Assembly: GCF_041146395.1 (NCBI RefSeq)
Contig: NC_090990.1
Location: forward strand, 46,200,001 to 46,264,000
DNA: 64,000 nucleotides
Reading direction: 5' to 3'
Source of the DNA: Eulemur rufifrons
Lineage: Eukaryota; Chordata; Mammalia; Primates; Lemuridae
Shown here: one piece after another, positions 44,901-57,562 of the stretch
How the letters are laid out: each line of letters opens with the position of its first letter
Numbering within the stretch: the stretch's first letter is position 1
Program-made: the position numbers and the translations under genes
Notes under the pieces: model-generated
The model's database searches: none
The model's input: only the letters and a program-made list of their open reading frames with translations
Told to the model about the DNA's origin: nothing

Positions 44901-46440
44901 ATTGTTATTGTTGTGCTTGTCTCGATTCAGGAGCCCTGGTGGCAACACTCTGTGCTGTAATCCAAGTAGGACGCAGACCTAATTGTTTTGAATGATTGAG
45001 AATCAATGCTTATGTAAAGCTTCTCAAACACAGCATTCCTACAGGAGCCATAAGAAATTCATCCCATTGTTTAGTAACCTACACTGTGGGGCCCGCAATC
45101 TCAATCCATTTTCCATTTGCACAATCATCCTAGAGATGGAGGCCAACTGTTCTCTGTCTCTGTGAATACTCTGCAGAGTTTTCCTGACCTTCCTTTTCTT
45201 TCCTGTAATTTTCCTTACAAGGCCTTCATCTGAGCTCTACTACTCTGCACATCATGTTAATTACGTGGAGCCCAGCGCCAAACAGTCTTTCTAGAGGGGC
45301 TTTGTCAGGGTTAAATATGACGAGACCGCTAAGGCATGTTCCCTACGTGTTACTCCTGTGAATCTCCTTCTTCAGTATCAATACCTATTATCTTTCATGT
45401 GGGGTAAAACGTGAGCGCCCTCACCCTTGCCAAAAAACAGCCCCTGACCTACAAATCTATACATGATTTTTCCTTATTTAAATGTTTACATGTTTCTGGG
45501 CATATTGTCTCTCCCTTCCTCCCCTAATTTTTTTTTTTCCTCTTGCTTTCAGAAGTGAAAGAGAAAAACAGGAAGATTCACACAGAGGTTTATGTATGTA
45601 AAGGCTTGGTTACAAGTTCTCATTAATTCCAGGAGTAAAAGCAAAACTCAGAAGTATAGAAATTTAGGTAGATGTTTCCTTCTCCCTTTAATGTTCTATT
45701 TTAGAGAGTGATTGCATGAAATAAAAGCAACTGCTTCTTTTTTACTTTTTAATAAGGTAGAAGTCTGTTTTCAGAGCCATTTGCTTTGGACACATAAGAA
45801 TACCCAGAGAGTTTCCCTGTGACAGTGTATTTTGCAAAGTAAGACCCAGTTGGAGTTGCTCAGTCTAAGTGTATCTCAGGTGAAATGCTAAATCAATTCT
45901 GTGTTTCTTTGTGTTTTGGAAATCTCTTTAGTGTGCTGGGCTGGTGGCCACATTTTCTGGTATATATATGTGATATCAGACTTTAACAAGTCTATCACAA
46001 CGAAGATGAGACACAGCAGTAGGAAAAGGCCGCTGGAAATGGAGGGGCTCAACTCTCCTTCCAGTTAAAAGAGCCATTTTCACCTTCGATCTGATCACAT
46101 TTCTGCAAGCTTAATACTCTTCACAAGCCCTTCAGGACTTCACCCCAGCTCAAATGAGGAGGTAATGCTGGTGCTGATGGGATATTTGGAAATAAGTAGA
46201 GCTTTCCTCCCCCGCCCTTGTCGATATGCCTGGGGAAGAAGCATCTGACTGCCATTTAGTGTGTGAGTGATAAAGAAGTGGGAAGTGAGGGATGCTGAAT
46301 TGTGATGCTTTGGATCGTCTTGCCTGATAAAGAATTAACTTTCCCCAATGCCAGTAGTGTCTCTGTTCAGCCTGCCAGACTCCTCAGTCTCATCAGTATT
46401 CTCAGAAGGCCTAGGTCTAGCCGTAACAAGCCACCTACTT
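44901..46440. other. Intronic sequence, nothing recognised
   Basis: The stretch 45230-45420 is unique-looking, with CpG words (tacgtggagcc, gacgagaccgc, ctacgtg), so it may be conserved non-coding sequence. A 35-nt splice-flanked piece at 45553-45587 was considered and rejected as an exon. Confidence 0.45.
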
Positions 46441-46545
46441 CCTTTCTTTTTTTTTTTCCTTTCTTCTTTCCTCCCCTCCCATCTCCTCACCCCAGCCCTC
46501 TCCACCTCCTCACCAGTCCTCTCCACCTCCCTCCCTTCCTTTCTC
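46441..46545. repeat. Polypyrimidine tract (CT-rich, about 105 bp)
   Basis: Nearly pure C and T with only scattered A and G. It can adopt unusual structures and could be an H-DNA former. Frames on both strands at 46302-46607 are products of this low-complexity tract. Confidence 0.88.
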
Positions 46546-46561
46546 TGAATTTCCCATACTT

Positions 46562-46850
46562 CCTTTAAGAGCCAGCTCATGTGAGGACTTATTCCCAACA
46601 CCCCCATGTATTCTTGGACGCTGTTTCCTCTGCGCTACCATTGTCCTCAGTACACACGTGACTCCACCTGGGTGCTGGTCCTACTGCATGGTATTTCTAC
46701 TCTCATCTGCCTGTATAAGCTCCTGGTGGGCAGATACCCAGTCTTCATCTCTATATCCCTAGCACTACCACAGTCCTGGGCAAATCGTAGGCCCTTAGTA
46801 TGTTTTAGTGGAATGAACTAATGAATAGTAGGTGCTCAGTTAGTGTTGCA
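46562..46850 (+). repeat. L2 3' end segment
   Basis: 'ctcatctgcctgtataagct', 'cctggtgggcagatacccag' and 'tctctatatccctagcacta' are L2 3' features in forward order. Confidence 0.8.
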
Positions 46851-46912
46851 TTGCATTTTCTGAAAGTAATTAAAAAAGTACTTACTCTACTGGAGTTGAG
46901 TAAAAATTAGGT

Positions 46913-47110
46913 CAGGGTTTCTCAGCCACAGCACTATTGACATTTTGGGCAGGATACTTCTTTGTTCTGACTTGTGCCTTGTTCTGTGCACAGGTCACTC
47001 TCCTGTGTGTTGTGGGATGCATAGCAGCACCCATGGCCTCTGCTTGCTAGATACTAGGAGCACCTCCCAGTCGCGGTGACCAGAAATGTATCCAGACATT
47101 GCCAAATGTC
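46913..47110 (+). mobile_element. MER20-like hAT DNA transposon
   Basis: Starts cagggtttctcagccacagc, then 'actattgacattttgggcag', 'ctagatactaggagcacctc' and 'ccagacattgccaaatgtc'. The right terminal part is missing or decayed. Confidence 0.88.
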
Positions 47111-47439
47111 ACTAACATACATTGAATTCTATTTAATAAGCAAAATCTGTATATGTTGTGCCATCAATAGTTCATTAATCCATTTAGTAAACACATACAG
47201 AGTTCTCTTCAAATTATCGGGCCACATGCTCTTAACTATTAATGCTTGAATATCCTGTGAGCTCTTACCACTGGCAGAATTTCAGTATTTTAAAATAATC
47301 CAACCATCTCTGTGAGAGTTGAAGCACTTCCACATGTGTTGAAGAGCCCTTTGGAATCACCGTGGAAGTCTTAGGTGCCTAGAAATGGCATCAGCAATGT
47401 TAGGACATGGTGCCCATTGCATTGATCGCCCATGTCTGC

Positions 47440-47590
47440 AGCCTTTGCCAGGTACTGTGTAGTCTCTGTGTTATTTTATTTCATCCTCACTCCAGCAATA
47501 GAATAAGAAATTGAGTCCCAGAGTGATTCCATAACTTGCCCAAAGTCCTCAGCCATTTAGTGGAGAAGAGTCGTGTATGTCTGCCTGGCA
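47440..47590 (-). repeat. MIR fragment
   Basis: 'gccaggtactgtgtagtctc' and 'ataacttgcccaaagtcctc' give the reverse MIR. Confidence 0.75.
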
Positions 47591-48346
47591 GCAAGGCCTG
47601 GGCTCTGTCCTGTGCTGCTTGCCTTTGAGATGAATCTTTTCACCCAGTGGGGAATAAACGTTGCCCACTTCTGTGTAGAGGCTGGCTGCCACCAAGGTGT
47701 GGGAACCATATGTTATTTCTTCTGTGTGCTAATAACTGCACTTTGTACAGCACAGGCAAGCTTATATATCTGGTAACACTAAGCCTGGCTATGTAGACTT
47801 GTGGGGACGCAGTTGTAGCACAGTTGGCCTGCACTTTGGGTGTTGAGAAGTAGAGTTCATGGTGGTGAACCATGGCCAAGCAAGAGATTTTTACTCTGTC
47901 TCATCTTTTGTCCACACGAGACCTTTGTAAGTGTAGTGTCCACATCCTTTAAGAAGCCCTCCAGGTGAAAACACATGTATCTACATTGCTCTAGGTGTGT
48001 TCTTTATTAGAATTCTTTGATACCTAACTTGATTGGCAAAAGCAGATGATCTCCTCTATCATGGTTCTTGGTGACATTCTATAATTTACTGCTGAATTAT
48101 TTACAATACGGTTTATTCTATTCAGTCTCAGTTGATGCACAAAAAATCCTAAACCAAACTAAACAACAACAACAACAAAACTTTTTAGTACTGCTGTCCC
48201 CCATGCATTCCTCCCAAGCTTCCTCTGTTACGTTGGTACAGCATTACGCTTGCATACGGTAAATTAAGTAGTAGGCGAGGATGGATTGAAACTGTATGTA
48301 AGGGGGAAGGGGCAAAGGGGATTTGGTGTTAAAGGATACAAATTGT
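47591..48346. other. Intronic sequence, nothing recognised
   Basis: Only a small (CAA)n patch near 48163-48178 stands out. Frames at 47573-47879 on both strands have no motif. Confidence 0.5.
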
Positions 48347-48496
48347 TTTTTTTTTTTTTTTTTTGCCACCTACAAGAAGTGCACTTTAGTTTTTTCTCCA
48401 TTTATTTTTTATTTGTATATGTTCATGGGATGCAAGTGTGATTTGGTACATTGATATATTGCACTGTAGTGCATACATCACTAAAGCAATACAGAC
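48347..48496 (-). mobile_element. 5'-truncated L1 LINE 3' end with target-site duplication
   Basis: A T run (L1 tail in antisense) is followed by 'ttttttatttgtatatgttc' and atgggatgcaagtgtgattt, then 'ggtacattgatatattgcac', which I recognise as an L1 3' UTR seen in primates. The 9-bp duplication acaaattgt occurs at 48338-48346 and 48497-48505. It is only about 150 bp long. Confidence 0.82.
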
Positions 48497-48807
48497 ACAA
48501 ATTGTCTTGAGAGATCATTGTTTTAGTGGTATTAATAAGGAAAAAATAATCTTCCCGTTGGATTGTTTGATGAACTTCCCTGGGACTGTAAAGCTGGAGT
48601 TTGAGTTTGGATGGAATCCACGGGGTCCATCATTGGGTGGTAAAAAAAATCTGTCCGTAGGCCTGCAGATTAGGGATTTGTTTGATGACAAACATTGATG
48701 ACAATAATGGTCATTATAACCATATCACCACATTCTGAACCCTTTCTAAGCGTCTGGGCCTCTGGAGTAGGTATTCTTACCCAGACAATTAGAAAACAGT
48801 GCCCCTC

Positions 48808-49052
48808 GTTAAGAATGGGTTCTTCGATTCGATTGCTCAAGTTGAAATCCCAGCTCTGCTAGTTACTGTCTGTGTGTCTGTCCTTGGGTTAGTTGCTTAG
48901 ACCCTGCCTCGGTTGCTTTCTCAGTAAGATGAGGTTATAAGAGTATTTACTTCATAGCACTTTGGAAATTACGGGAAATAACCCATGACAAGGCTGAGAA
49001 AAATATCTGGCACGTAGTGAGCACTCAGTAAATATTAGCTCTCATCACTTTA
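48808..49052 (+). repeat. MIR SINE
   Basis: 'tgaaatcccagctctgctag', 'tccttgggttagttgcttag' and 'cgtagtgagcactcagtaaa': forward MIR. Confidence 0.87.
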
Positions 49053-49139
49053 TTGTTATTCTTACACCCACGAGGAGACTGCGTTACTTTTCCCCACTTA
49101 TGTAACTAATCCTGCTGGCCTTTGGGGACTTGTGTAGGC

Positions 49140-49372
49140 CACCACTGCTCTTCCAGGAAACCTTCCCTAACCCTCTCACCAGTTTAGTGCTCTCAGAGCC
49201 TGCTTCTACTACCAGAGCCCTTATCACATTGTGTTGGGATGGTTCCTCTATGGGCCTGCCTCCCCTACTAGACCTGAAGGTCAAAACATGCACCCTAATG
49301 CCTTCCATGGTGCCTGGGACAGAGCAAGTATTCAACAAATGTTTCTTGATAAATTAATAAAAGTTTAATTAA
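49140..49372 (+). repeat. L2 3' end segment
   Basis: 'gaaaccttccctaaccctct', 'agcccttatcacattgtgtt', 'ctactagacctgaaggtcaa' and 'tattcaacaaatgtttcttg': forward L2. The two opposing frames of 75 and 84 residues here are L2-derived. Confidence 0.87.
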
Positions 49373-51347
49373 TTTACTTAAGGTCACAATGCTAGTAATT
49401 GAATGAGAGCCATGTCTGACTTATAAATAATAAGCAATAGTAATAAAAGTCCCCTAATGATTATAATACATTAAAATATGATTCAAAGCTGACCATAATT
49501 TACAGAGTACTGTCCAAATTACTTGCAACTCTCCAAATTTTGGCCCTATCACCCTTTCAAACCTATATTTAGCAATAATACCTCATCTTCTGCCTCAACA
49601 TACATACTTGACTCCCTATCCATAGGGTTATCCTTGTTGCTCCCCATGAATTCGACTTACACTTTCATCATCTTCTCTCAAGCAGTCGTCAGTATTTATT
49701 GAGGCCTACATTGTAGAGGCTTGAAATGCTCTAAGGATGCAGAAATGGCAGCAAAAGGTGGTGACATTTGAACTGGGTGTTGCAGGAGTGAATCAAGTCT
49801 TCCTCGCTAGATCTTCTCTGAAAGGTGTTTTTACTCATCTGTGAGCCCTGGAGGACACAAAATATGTTGACATTTGTTCTGAGTTTGCCATTTGTACTTG
49901 GTTCATAGGTTGGCATCAATACATATTTGCGGAATGAATAAATCCAGCTGTAGAGAGAAGTTTAAGTTTATCATTAAGGCACCTTTTAAAAAGACTACAT
50001 TTAGCTTCTTTCTAAACCTTTTGTTGGTAGTTGGAACCTCAGAAATTAGCCATTGAGCTTGCTGACTCTTTTTCAAATGATTTACTGTATAATAGAGCAG
50101 AATGCTATTGGCTTCACCAGCTGTGGCCAGAAGGGCTCCACGTTCAGATTAGCCACAAATCATGTCCCTCATGGCATTGTTGCTAATGGTGACACTGAGG
50201 GTCAGAAATGCCTACGGTAGTGAAAAATATTTCAAGTACCCCTGACAGTTAACATCTGACAAGAAAGCGCTTTCCTCTGTGTGGGTTTTTGAGCGAGTAG
50301 ATGAAATTAAACACACACATACACACACGTTCATGTATGCATGCACACTCACAGGACTTCTCACTGGTCTGTGACTATTCTACAACCTTGGGGGAATTGG
50401 TAGATTTCCTGGTGTTGGGGATAGGAATTGAACTAAGGGAGGGGCCCCTTGGTCATCACAAAGCAGAAGGACATCCATGCAACCTGGCACTGGGTAGCTG
50501 CACTTGGCTCTTAATTTTGGGAAAATGACAGGTATTCGATAAAGTGTCAGAGTGATTAGAGAAAAATAAATTAGAGCGAGCTGGAGGAACTGCCCTACTT
50601 CTAAACAAGCAGTTGAAACAAAGACACTCATTGGAATTCCTGCTTGGTTGACATCATGTAGCCTGTTGTTGCTTAGTTTTGTTTCCTGTCTATTTTCAGG
50701 GTGTTTTTCATTTGCTTTTAGCAATAGCAACTTGGGTCATTTTGGCCCTGTGTCTCTTTTTAGTTCACTGACATCCTTGCATTGATAGCAGAGAACAAAA
50801 TGCATATTTATTTTCAATTTTTACATGTTGTTTCATATTTCTGTAGAGTCTGTGGATTTTTAGGTCTAATGATACTGCCGTGGACAAACCAGATGCCATC
50901 TGAGTGATTCCTGCGAGTTTGTCAGTGTAGTGAACCTGTCTTCTCAGCAACACAAAAGGAGATCAGAGAGGCTTAGCCAATATGCTCATGTACACGTACA
51001 GACCAGTGAACCAATGTTTGAAATCAAGATGCTTCCAGAAAGTCCAAAATGTATGGTTTATATTTACAGACCTATGTCTGAGACCTCCCCTCCACCAAAG
51101 ATAGTGGTTTAGATACGATGTTTTTATTTTTTATTTTTTTAAATCAAGTTTTCACTGTAAAATCTGAGCTAGATATTTGAGTAAGGGTGAGGGGAGAGGG
51201 CATGGCTGAAAGAAGAGGCATTTCAAAAGAAGAGTAATAACCAGTCCCTGCCTTATAAAGACTTTGTATTCTAGTTATAGAGACAATAAGATAGATCAAT
51301 GGTGGGCAAGATCATTCAGTATGAAATACCAAATGTGGTCTGTAAGG
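49373..51347. other. Intronic sequence with small L2 traces
   Basis: A short L2 3' tail may lie at 49893-49948 ('catacatatttgcggaatga' with ataaatcc) and a reverse L2 trace at about 49690-49745. A CA-rich patch occurs at 50311-50328. Nothing else was recognised. Confidence 0.45.
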
Positions 51348-51560
51348 CAGTGTTTATACACTAGAGGGTGTTTTCCCTCAGGGACCATTTGGCTGTCCTT
51401 AGAGGTGTTCAAAAATGTATGAGGTCATTTTTGGTTGTCACAGCAAGGGGATGTTGCTGGCATTCGTTGGTGGAAACCAGGGATGCTACGTGTCCAGGGT
51501 AGTTTTGAATATTGGAAGTTGTTCCCCTCAAAATGCTGATAACCTCGATGAGAAACACTG
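51348..51560 (-). mobile_element. MER20-like hAT DNA transposon, full span
   Basis: Starts cagtgtttatacactagagg, contains 'catttttggttgtcacagca' and 'accagggatgctacgtgtcc', and ends 'acctcgatgagaaacactg'. This is the reverse of the copy at 46913, and both ends are present. Confidence 0.87.
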
Positions 51561-52755
51561 CAGTGATTCTGAGAACATGAGTGCTCTTACTTAGGGCTGG
51601 GTCTGAGATGTACTCAGTCCCTGCTCTGTGATTCAAACAAAGGTTCTGTTCCCTAAAATCAAGGAAACGGCCTGCATCATAAAGTGCTTCAGTGATCAAA
51701 GTCGGCGAAGTGAAACATGTCGATCATTCTCCTGCCTAAAAGGCCAAATTCTTTTAGCATTGATTTACAGCTATAAGGAATCGAGACCCTTTCTTTAATG
51801 ATGCTTCCTGGTGGCTCTCCGCTTATATTGAAGGAAGGAGCTGAAGTGTGGAGGCCCCGGATTTGGGGGTAGTTTATTTCAAGATGTTAACATTAATTGC
51901 TTATTTCATATACCTTTTTATACCATCTGAAGTATTTTCACATTTAAAAAAATTTAAATAGTTTTTATTTGAAAAATGCTAAAAACCAAAATTAGATTTC
52001 TAAATACCTGTTTTCTAGAGCAGGCAGCACCACACATTCATTTAATTACTCACAGGAATTTTCAGCAAACCAAATTCTAAAACAAAGAAAAAAATGGGGG
52101 GGGGGGGAAGAAGCCATTTTTCATTCTCTGCCTCTGAATACTCCTGTATATTGTTTATTGGAAAAGTAGGTAAAACTTGATCTACTGTAAGAAAAATCGA
52201 CCTAAGTCCATTTCTAGAGTATCAGTAGTTATTACTCCAAAAATGCAAGACCAAATTTTGTATCCCCATATGTAGGCTAATACTTGGCACGTGTAGATGT
52301 TCAATATGTATTTAAAGAATAGATAATGATTTATATTTAAAATTATTTTAGGAATTATAAATAATTATTTTATAAATATTACAAATAAGTATATTTATAA
52401 AGAAATGAGATTATATTTAGGAATTAGATTCCTAAAATTTGCACCCAACTTATTTAAAATAATTTAGAGACTAAATACTGTTATATCTCCTTTTTTTAAA
52501 GAAAAATCTAAGAAATTCCAGAGGACTTATTTTTAATAGCAATTTGTGTTGCTAGCTTTAGAAAATAATTTTATTTTTACTCAAAAATTCACTGAAAATT
52601 ATATTATCTACATTTTGATTTATATACACAACTTTTATATGAATACTTGTAATATTTAACATTCCATGTCAAAAGAACATGGTTATTTCTAAATGTTTTT
52701 TCTATTAAAAATTCCTCATATAATTCAGGATCTAAGATATAAAGAATATATTTAT
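51561..52755. other. Intronic sequence, AT-rich in its second half
   Basis: 51690-51860 is unique-looking with CpG words (gtcggcgaagtg, gtcgatcattc). A G12 run sits at 52096-52107. 52320-52440 is low-complexity AT. No gene or named repeat. Confidence 0.5.
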
Positions 52756-52915
52756 TATTTATAATAATAGCTATCATTTTTTAACACATTCTATGTTCCA
52801 GGTTCTTTGCTAAACATTTTAAATGTACTATCTCATTATTCCTAACAACAAAATTAAGAAATAAATACAATTAATATCATTTTACAGATGGGGAAATTGA
52901 GGCTTAGGATAATTA
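52756..52915 (-). repeat. MIR fragment
   Basis: 'taataatagctatcattttt', 'ctatgttccaggttctttgc' and 'cattttacagatggggaaat' give the reverse MIR. Confidence 0.85.
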
Positions 52916-53349
52916 GAATTCTAATTTCCATTATACTGCCCCTCCTACTTTAAATAATACATTGAAAATATGATTTTTGAATGACAAAATGAATGAACAT
53001 TTTGCCATATTGATGCCTTTTCAAGAATAAAGACAAGTACATTGCAGGCTCATCCTGATTTATATTTAGCCCAGCGTGTTTGGTTTTCTGATCACAAATA
53101 ACTGAAAACTATGAAACTTAGTATGTTTGATAATTCCATATTTTCAATTAGCTATATAACTTATTTAAATTCAAAACTAAGTCTGGAGAAGTCTGACAAA
53201 TAAAGCCAAATTAACTTCATTTTAAATGAAGTTTTACAGGCAATGGTAATAACTCGCTAAGGAGAATGGACACTGGCAGATTTGAATCCTTAGTTGCAAG
53301 CTGACACTTTGAGGGAATGTTCTTAGCAAAACACTCACTTCAGCGGAAA

Positions 53350-53770
53350 TTAGGTCAGCCTTCTGGAACATTTATCATGTATACCTGTCACCAGCAAGAC
53401 CCAGTCCTTAAAGTGAACTGAGATCACAGCAATGGTCCCTCTTGCTCTGAGCTGCAAAGGACACTCTAAACCAATAGTTCTGCAAATATGTGAGCTTGGC
53501 AGAAGCTCCCATGAAACCGAAGCCAACACCCATATAGTTGCTCTGGGAATTGAATTCCTTAATACTTTGTTTATAGAATTTGAAACAGCAAATGGATTTG
53601 GTCTGTTCTGAAAAAACAATCTGTCCCATGGCTTGTTTGGAATAACATCTAGAGTTGCTATAGAAGGATGCAGGCAAATGATCCATGTCTGATTTGGAAA
53701 ACAATTTCACCAGCTTCTCCTTGTCCCCACTCAACCAGGTTGGTTTTTGCTCTACTCGGGTTATTTGCAT
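53350..53770 (-). other. Two overlapping antisense frames, possible processed pseudogene
   Basis: Minus-strand frames of 120 residues (53408-53770) and 89 residues (53350-53619) overlap in different phases over non-repetitive sequence with nearly uniform composition. The first contains EQKPTWLSGDKEKL and FYKQSIKEF. I do not recognise a parent gene. A frame-shifted retrocopy is possible, but no A-tail or target duplication was seen. Confidence 0.25.
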
Positions 53771-53850
53771 AAAGGAAAGGCCTCCTTCTACACAAGCTAA
53801 GCAGTTGCTAATTTGACATAGAAACTAGAATAGTTAGCAAAATCCAGAGC

Positions 53851-53884
53851 AGTGGAAGGTAAGATAGAGTGGAAGGTAAGATAG
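53851..53884. repeat. Perfect 17-bp tandem duplication
   Basis: agtggaaggtaagatag occurs twice without a gap (53851-53867, 53868-53884). Confidence 0.92.
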
Positions 53885-54344
53885 AATGTATGGTAAAACC
53901 AAAACAACGTAAATGAGTCATAACCCGATGTCCTTTCAGTAATCATATGGCATCATTCTGATGGTTTCAGAGCAATGTCAGCAAGTGTGGGGATCCTAGG
54001 TAGGAATCTGAGAGTGCATCTGTGTCAGTGTATGTGCATTTCAGCCCAGTGAATATAATTCATTGAGGGTTTTATGGATTGAAATGACCACATTCTCTAG
54101 GCAGCCATACCTCTGTATCTACCAGGTTAGGTTACTTTGTCTTTGAAAGGAAATAATCACTCAACTTTTTGGTATGTTTATGTTTCGCAGGTACACCTAG
54201 AGACTTCACTAAAAAATTGCTAATATATGTATGAAATTGGTTGAAGAAAAATGTGAAATTATGTAAATGTTTGTGTAGTAGCAAGAATCTACCTTTACAT
54301 CTCAAGAAGAATAAAAAGAATAAATAAGAATAGATGTTTCACTT

Positions 54345-54465
54345 CTGTGTTCATCATACATATACTAAGAATCTCCCATATGTCATACACTGTGCAAACA
54401 TTAGAGTTAGAAGGATGAGAGAGATATAGTTCCCACTGTCCTCATTCAAGCCATGTGTATGTGTC
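54345..54465 (-). repeat. L2 3' end fragment (decayed)
   Basis: 'catatgtcatacactgtgca' and 'agatatagttcccactgtcc' follow the reverse L2 tail. Confidence 0.5.
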
Positions 54466-56944
54466 TATCTGTCCATGACAGATGCTTAAACAAAAAATAA
54501 TGATACTTTATGTGGAAATGCCTCAATAGAAGTTATTTTAAAACTCAGGGAAGGAACTCAAGAACTTAAAGAAATTTTATCTATGAAAACTAGCATGTAA
54601 AATAGTTTTTTTCATAACCATATCCTTAAGAAAGATGAGCTTGTTTTATATGAAAGTCCAGAAGATTTGAGGGGTTGAGGGAAGAGAATGAGTATGGAAG
54701 AAATCCGCCAATGATTTCTTGCTGGAAGAATTAAAAAAAAAAACAAAAAAAACACTAACTTTCATGATCACACTCTATTAAGCCAGGACCAGGAAACAAT
54801 TTCTAATCAGCACTCTGATCTGGGCAGAGATTGTGCAGTCTTTTGTACCAGGCCTCAGATCTGTGTTCTCTATTCACACATGCTCACTTCCAGCTGTTGT
54901 CATTGAAATCCCACATAATCTTCCAAGGTCAAAGGGCAGTCACCCATGGCTGCTGCAGTTAAAAGGTTATGCTGATTTCTGTTGTCAAATATTGGCCCTT
55001 TTCTCTTCCAATCACTCCCATTCTACTTTTTTTTTTTTTTAACAAGAAAAATCCAGGCTAGAATTGCATTACATGACTTTAAAGTCTTAAAAGTGTTCCT
55101 CCATTGTGCTAGCACGACATGGCCTTGAACACTCTAATTCATTCTGTTGCATCTCACAAAGAATTTTCTGGTACTTCTAAAATACTTTGTGCTAGGCCAG
55201 CAAACTTCAAAGTATTGTGGCCCACACAATTGTCGTATGCCACAGTTTCTGCAGAAATGTATAATATAGGTTCTATAATTTACTAAACACTGTGAATTTT
55301 GGCATCAGTAAATAACTGCTGGGTAAATGAGCAAGAACTACACAAAGCAAATGACTTTAGAAGAGATGAAAGGTCTTTGCCTTTTGTGGTTCTAAACATT
55401 AAGTAATTTTATTATATATTTGGAAAACTACATATACCTATATGTAATATATGTGCGCGTGTGTGTATTCTTTAGTCTTAGAAAAGTAATTGTAAGGATT
55501 TTTTAAAAATACTGCTTCGGTTCATCAATGATTTTCTTGCCATGCTTGGTGAACCAAAATCAGTGTTGAGTGTCTTAAAATTAGCACATGGCCCCTGGTC
55601 ATCTTCTTTCCTTGCCATTGTACGTGTCCTCAGGTGGTTTAGCAAGAGGGCTCTCTGTAAGTGGTTTCACAGCCATGTGAATTAAACCTAAAAAGGAAGA
55701 ACAGGGCAATAGGCCATTAAGGTTTTTTGCTGTTTTACATCCATGAACCAGGGTAGCCCTTGGGTGATCCAGCTTCATGTCAGTTTCACTTAAGGTAATC
55801 AGTTTCCTGAATTTATTCAGAGAATAAATTTCCTTATTTTTTCTCTAGTATATGTAAAAGTTCATAAATAGAAACTAAAGCCATTACAGATAGTTTGATC
55901 CATTTGCCAATTACCAGTTGTTACTGTTGAAGTTTAGAGAAAACTTTCATTCAGAACATAAAAACAATAAGGTTGCTTTAAAAAACCCTTTTAGTTCAAA
56001 ACCAGGCTAATTAAAAAACAATTTTAAGTTTATAGTGCATTAAAAATCATAAAATTATTTTTAAAATATTAAACTTATAAAATACTGATTGTACTATGCT
56101 AAGTATAGTGGACCTTTTAGTTTTTCTAACATAATGTAAAATTTTCTGGGTTTTTTTTTTTTTTTTTTAAATGATGCTTTTAAAAAAAAAGGAAATCTCA
56201 AAAGTAAATGTTTCTCTGTTCTTGTACCAGGCTAATTTGTTGTAGGGTCCCCTTGCCAAAACACCTATTTCTGATTATAAGTCTAATAAATGCATGATTC
56301 TAAATGTTTAGGGGAAATAGGGGGATTAATTGGTTGACAGGACAAAAAAAAAGGATATTGATATTAAGCCTGGAGGAGAGAAAATTAGGTTGAGCGGCTG
56401 TCTTTAAATATTTGAAGAGTAGCAGAATGGAAGAGAGATAAGATTTATTTTGCCTGTACCAGAGGACAAAATCAAGGTAAATGAGAAGTTGCAGACATAT
56501 TTAAGAAATTATTATTTTTTAAACACTCATTTTTTTATGAGTCAAAAATTCTTTGTTATGACACAATGACTTATGATTCCATTACTAGATGACCTTTAAG
56601 GTCCCTTTCATTTCTTGTTTATTCTATGATGATTCTAGCTTTACTCATTTGCAAAGATAGAAATAAGTAAAAATCTCTTTGCATTTTATTTTTTGATGCT
56701 TTGATATCCAATAGGCATAGTCTTTTAATTAACTGCTCAATCATTTGTAATTCAAACTCATAAACCCTCTTTATGTGAAGTCATTGAGTAATCACATTTA
56801 GTGTAATTAAATGCTACTCTTCCCTTACGGCCTATAGGAATTGGTGAAAAGTTGTGATAGAGCCTTTGGATTGGACTGGATAATCAAGTCTGTGGTGTTC
56901 AATATGGTGGATTAAAGTGAAATAAAATTTATCCTATAAAGAGA
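54466..56944. other. Intronic sequence, nothing named
   Basis: T runs at 55027-55040 and 56151-56168 and an A run near 54733-54752, without recognisable element bodies. A CpG/TG patch (gtgcgcgtgtgtg) occurs near 55452. Confidence 0.5.
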
Positions 56945-57150
56945 GTCAAACATACCTGTGTTCTAATCCTAATTCTGCCATAAACTGTGTGGCCTTGAGC
57001 AAGTCACTTAACTTCTCTGAGCTTTAGCTTCCTCTTCTGTAAAATCAGAATATTACCAACCACACAGAGTCGCAGTAGGAATGAGGGCTAATGTAAAGTG
57101 CTCAGCAGGTGTCAAACACATAGTAAATACTGGATAAATAAAAGATATAC
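56945..57150 (+). repeat. MIR SINE
   Basis: 'gttctaatcctaattctgcc', 'gtggccttgagcaagtcact' and 'tcctcttctgtaaaatcaga': forward MIR, well preserved. Confidence 0.92.
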
Positions 57151-57562
57151 TTTTGATGAAATGATTCATAATACCACCTAGAGAAGTTCTGTGGACACAT
57201 TTTTTAGATAGGAGCCTAACTTTACAACGTCTGACATTTAGCTTGATTCATTTTCCCAATGTAGATATGTTAGAGTGATCGCAAGTTAAGATGTGGAGTG
57301 TCCCTGAGCCATGCATTCAAAGTGGTTATTACCTTAGGTTCAGATTCCACTTTCCCCTGAGCACATTAAACCAAGTGGGGAAGAGAGAAAAAGGAGTAGC
57401 ATAAACCAATGTACCTGCAGAACATTTGCCAAAAACAAATGTTATCCTTGCCAAATTATTGGGGAAATAATGAGTTACATCATAGTAAGAAAGTTTACTG
57501 CAGAAATTCTCAGAGCCTTTACCATGTAAAGTTTCCTTGCCAGTTTCTAAGAGTGGGTATGG

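Noticed and set aside
45553..45587. 35-nt purine-rich piece with a good pyrimidine tract upstream and GT downstream
   Set aside because: The donor gtttat is weak and the peptide is not NFIA. It is more likely a pseudoexon.
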